A stretch of 8,710 nt of DNA, taken from the NCBI GenBank assembly GCA_030634235.1, contig DAOWBD010000030.1, forward strand, positions 1-8,710, given 5' to 3'. The notes under the pieces were generated by a model that was not told the origin of the DNA, did no database searches, and was given only the letters and a program-made list of their open reading frames with translations. The DNA is from Candidatus Omnitrophota bacterium (lineage in GTDB: Bacteria; Omnitrophota; Gorgyraeia; Zapsychrales; Zapsychraceae). The translations under genes and the position numbers were made by a program. Below are positions 6,624 to 8,710 of this stretch, in pieces (the first letter of the stretch is position 1; each line of letters begins with the position of its first letter).

Positions 6624-7387
6624 AACTTAGCATTCTCTCTTTTCATCTGCCAATATTTGGCATAACTCACAACTTGATATAACGAAGCAAAAAAAGCGAT
6701 CATAAAACCGATAACTCCGTCCTTGTATCCGCGTTTGCCAATAAAGGACCGCGGGAACCGGTCTATGGTCCGCCAGAATGCCTTGCCGAAAGACATCTTC
6801 CGATTAGTTGATATCCACTTTCTGGCCTCAAGGGTTGTCTGACGATTAAGACTGGAAAGAAAATGTGCAAAATCCGGATACCCTTTATGAATAATGTCGT
6901 TGGTCAAACTCCCGGTCTTAATCGAACACATCACGCGCGGATGAACTTCAACCTCCTCATATCTCTGACGGCTTTTCATAAACATGCGCAATTTGTTCGC
7001 TGGATACCACCCGGAATGCTCAACCCAATAGTCCCCAATATATGTTTTAATCGGAATCGAAAAGGCCTCGAAATCCGTGTCCGGAATAAGTTGTGAAACT
7101 TCTTTCTTGAGCCCGTCGGTAACATTTTCGTCTGCATCCAGGCTTAGAACCCATTCGTTCCTGGCCTGTGCGTAAGCCCAATTGCGATGCGCGCCTTCAT
7201 TCTTCATCGGCTTGTGAAAAATTTTATCGGCATACTTTTCCGCCAATTCAACCGTTCGATCCGTGCTTTCGTCATCAACAACAATGATTTCATCGGCCCA
7301 ACCATACGCACTGCCTAAACATTCCTCGATATTGTCTTCTTCATTCTTAGTCAGGACGACGACACTCAAAGGGATTTTATTTATCAT
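6620..7387 (-). CDS. Family 2 glycosyltransferase, WaaE/lipid A core type (paralogue 2)
   Basis: This 255-residue GT-A enzyme resembles the WaaE/KdtX group, which adds sugars to the lipopolysaccharide core at the inner membrane. Visible are LSVVVLTKNEEDNIEECL (7-24), the nucleotide-binding VVDDESTDRT (36-45), GAHRNWAYAQARNEW (65-79), and the metal-binding SLDADE (82-87). Later come HPRV, the IIHKGYPDFAHFLSSLNRQT segment and a hydrophobic, aromatic C-terminus (GFMIAFFASLYQVVSYAKYW) likely to touch the membrane. It is a tandem duplicate of the gene transcribed just before it: about 90% identical over the first 86 residues, much less in the middle (about 88-175), and well conserved again towards the end. 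The divergent middle normally shapes the acceptor site, so the copies probably act on different acceptors. The donor sugar is unknown. Confidence 0.88.
   Translation of the reverse strand: MINKIPLSVVVLTKNEEDNIEECLGSAYGWADEIIVVDDESTDRTVELAEKYADKIFHKPMKNEGAHRNWAYAQARNEWVLSLDADENVTDGLKKEVSQLIPDTDFEAFSIPIKTYIGDYWVEHSGWYPANKLRMFMKSRQRYEEVEVHPRVMCSIKTGSLTNDIIHKGYPDFAHFLSSLNRQTTLEARKWISTNRKMSFGKAFWRTIDRFPRSFIGKRGYKDGVIGFMIAFFASLYQVVSYAKYWQMKRENAKL
7224..7303. repeat. Near-identical 80-base segment, copy A of a pair with 8056-8135
   Basis: These 80 bases match 8056-8135 (offset 832) with a single difference (7271 G, 8103 A), third codon positions included. They code for the nucleotide-binding WADEIIVVDDESTDRT region and the following helix of both glycosyltransferase paralogues. 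Flanking DNA is clearly more divergent. Confidence 0.85.
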
Positions 7388-7390
7388 TTG

Positions 7391-7395
7391 TCCTT
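7391..7395 (-). promoter_or_regulatory. Ribosome binding site of glycosyltransferase paralogue 2
   Basis: AAGGA on the minus strand lies 3 bases before the ATG at 7387, a rather short spacing. It sits in an AT-rich 64-base spacer (7388-7451) between the two glycosyltransferases, in which I see no terminator or clear promoter. Confidence 0.5.
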
Positions 7396-7451
7396 ACATC
7401 CTACTTATTAACAAACTAAATTGATTCTTCGTTATGAAACAAAAAAACACA

Positions 7452-8216
7452 TTATTGTTTTCTCTTCATTTCCCAATATTTTGCGTAACTGACAATCTGA
7501 TACACCCCGCCGAACAACGCAGACATAAAACCGATGAACCCGTCTTTGTATCCCTTTTTACCCAGAAAAGCGCGAAAGAACCGATCTATGGTCCGCCATG
7601 CCGCTTTTCCAAACGACATTTTTCTCTGATCTTTGACCCATTTCTGCGCCTCGAGTGTCGTCTGATTATTGAGCTTCGTTAAGAAATGTTCAAAATCACG
7701 ATAACTATAATGAATAATGTCTTTCATTAAATACGCCTTTTTTTTCTTCCCACCCTCACAAAAAGCCTGGGGATGAACAGAGGCTTCTTCATATCGAAAA
7801 CATCCCTTTTTAAACAGCCGAATCTGCTGAGAAGGATACTGACCACCATGTTTCATCCAGTAATCGCCGAGATAATTCCGTCTCGGTATGCCAAAAATAT
7901 ATTTATCCGTGCTGGGAAGCACTTCACGGATTTCATCTTTCAGATCTTCTGTAAGACGTTCATCCGCATCCAGACTGAGCACCCATTCATTCTTCGCCTG
8001 CGCATAAGCCCAGTTTCGATGCGCACCTTCGTTTTCCATTTTCTTATGCAAAATCTTATCGGCATACTTTTCCGCCAATTCAACCGTTCGATCCGTGCTT
8101 TCATCATCAACAACAATGATTTCATCGGCCCAACCGTGCGCACTGCCCAGGCATTTTTCGATATTATCTTCTTCGTTCTTGGTAATCACAACCAGCGATA
8201 GCGGAATCTTTTCCAT
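7452..8216 (-). CDS. Family 2 glycosyltransferase, WaaE/lipid A core type (paralogue 1)
   Basis: This 254-residue GT-A enzyme is the first of the tandem pair. It shows LSLVVITKNEEDNIEKCL (6-23), VVDDESTDRT (35-44), GAHRNWAYAQAKNEW (64-78) and SLDADE (81-86, metal-binding Asp residues). The IIHYSYRDFEHFLTKLNNQT segment matches the family's H-x-(F/Y)-xx-(F/Y)-xx-(Y/F) pattern better than in the second copy. The C-terminal GFMSALFGGVYQIVSYAKYW is hydrophobic and probably membrane-associated. The middle region differs from paralogue 2 and includes a lysine-rich GGKKKKAY loop. The ATG directly abuts the stop of the aminotransferase gene and has its own good ribosome binding site. The likely role is adding a sugar to a lipid-linked core or surface glycan; donor and acceptor are not determined by what I can see. 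Confidence 0.88.
   Translation of the reverse strand: MEKIPLSLVVITKNEEDNIEKCLGSAHGWADEIIVVDDESTDRTVELAEKYADKILHKKMENEGAHRNWAYAQAKNEWVLSLDADERLTEDLKDEIREVLPSTDKYIFGIPRRNYLGDYWMKHGGQYPSQQIRLFKKGCFRYEEASVHPQAFCEGGKKKKAYLMKDIIHYSYRDFEHFLTKLNNQTTLEAQKWVKDQRKMSFGKAAWRTIDRFFRAFLGKKGYKDGFIGFMSALFGGVYQIVSYAKYWEMKRKQ
8056..8135. repeat. Near-identical 80-base segment, copy B of a pair with 7224-7303
   Basis: Partner of the segment in the other glycosyltransferase gene, in direct orientation, with one mismatch in 80 bases. Such identity at silent sites points to recent gene conversion or a recent duplication whose other parts diverged. Confidence 0.85.
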
Positions 8217-8710
8217 TTAGGCCACCTTCTGGCTTTCCGCGCATAACTCTTTCAAAGAGGCGCACACATATTCAATTTGATCCCTGTTCATATGCGGGAA
8301 CATCGGCAGAGACAAAATTTCATCGGCTACTTGTTCTGACACGGGAAAATCACCTTTTTTCCCGCCGAGGTCGTCATAGGCTTCCTGAAGATGGACAGGA
8401 ATCGGATAATGAATAAGAACACCGATGTCCTTAGCCTTCATCCCTTCTAATATCGCGTCACGGTCGGAAACACGCACAGCGAACGTTTGAAAGACATGCG
8501 TCCGGTTTTCTTTAATGACCGGCACCGTAACCCCCGGAACATCATTCAACAATTCACAATAATAAGCCGCGTGACTGTTGCGCATTTTATTCCATTCATT
8601 TAAATGCTCGAGTTTAGCCGATAAAATAACCGCTTGGACCGTATCTAAACGGGAATTATACCCCTTCACTTTGTGCTCATAACGGCCTGTACGGCCATAG
8701 TCCCTTAGCA
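8217..8710 (-). CDS. DegT/DnrJ/EryC1/StrS sugar aminotransferase (5' part outside window)
   Basis: These PLP-dependent enzymes aminate keto-sugars bound to nucleotides, giving amino sugars for surface glycans. The visible 163 residues are the C-terminal part. The frame is open to the window edge and starts in the conserved RDYGRTGRYEHKVKGYNSRL region, followed by LDTVQAVILSAKLEHL, HVFQTFAVRV, IGVLIHYPIPVHLQEAY and EILSLPMFPHM, all typical of the family's C-terminal domain. The PLP-binding lysine lies outside the window and cannot be checked. A GTG at 8669 is only an internal valine codon, not the start, because the upstream codons match the family. The TAA stop directly abuts the ATG of the next glycosyltransferase. 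The exact sugar cannot be assigned from this part. Confidence 0.9.
   Translation of the reverse strand, partial: LRDYGRTGRYEHKVKGYNSRLDTVQAVILSAKLEHLNEWNKMRNSHAAYYCELLNDVPGVTVPVIKENRTHVFQTFAVRVSDRDAILEGMKAKDIGVLIHYPIPVHLQEAYDDLGGKKGDFPVSEQVADEILSLPMFPHMNRDQIEYVCASLKELCAESQKVA
8223..8230 (-). promoter_or_regulatory. Ribosome binding site of glycosyltransferase paralogue 1
   Basis: The minus strand reads AGAAGGTG, 6 bases before the ATG at 8216, inside the last codons of the aminotransferase gene. It supports this start and tight coupling. Confidence 0.6.

Noticed and set aside
7773..8201. 142-codon open frame on the plus strand opposite glycosyltransferase paralogue 1
   Set aside because: The minus-strand gene has complete family motifs; this frame has none and no ribosome binding site I could see.

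Overview
The window comes from a bacterial chromosome of roughly balanced base composition. Every gene lies on the minus strand, so the genes read from right to left and are packed tightly, with starts and stops overlapping or only tens of bases apart. A GmhB-type sugar phosphatase, core-type family 2 glycosyltransferases and a DegT sugar aminotransferase suggest a Gram-negative-type envelope. The dense operon, the dispersed palindromic repeats and a PriA that has lost its helicase motifs would fit an uncultured candidate phylum such as Omnitrophota. That placement is a guess from gene style and was not tested. There are no RNA genes, CRISPR arrays or transposases, and no gene-free stretch longer than about 115 bases.

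Right part (4887-8710), envelope and glycan genes in order of transcription: the C-terminal part of a DegT/DnrJ/EryC1 sugar aminotransferase, two tandem paralogous family 2 glycosyltransferases, a GmhB-like HAD phosphatase with an added basic tail, and a GT28 glycosyltransferase of the MGDG synthase/UgtP type. Together they look like part of a pathway that makes and assembles a surface glycan or glycolipid.

Middle part (1971-4771), information-processing genes: a PriA homologue and methionyl-tRNA formyltransferase (fmt), joined by a TGATG overlap. The PriA keeps its eight zinc-binding cysteines and its N- and C-terminal regions. Its Walker A, DEEH, motif V and QVAGRAGR motifs are all degenerate, so it is probably not a helicase. 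A hairpin-forming inverted repeat sits directly upstream of its start codon. A perfect 30-base palindrome lies in frame inside fmt, and a degenerate 7-base tandem repeat runs over the fmt stop codon.

Left part (1-1924), two tandem galactose-1-phosphate uridylyltransferase paralogues coupled by an 8-base overlap. The downstream copy (cut by the window edge) has the canonical HxHxQ active site. The upstream copy has HTCSH there, with cysteine in place of the nucleophilic histidine, and it also lacks the PNKxP segment.

The best candidates for undescribed biology are the divergent GalT paired with a canonical one, and the helicase-dead PriA. I see no defence system or other wholly new multi-gene system.
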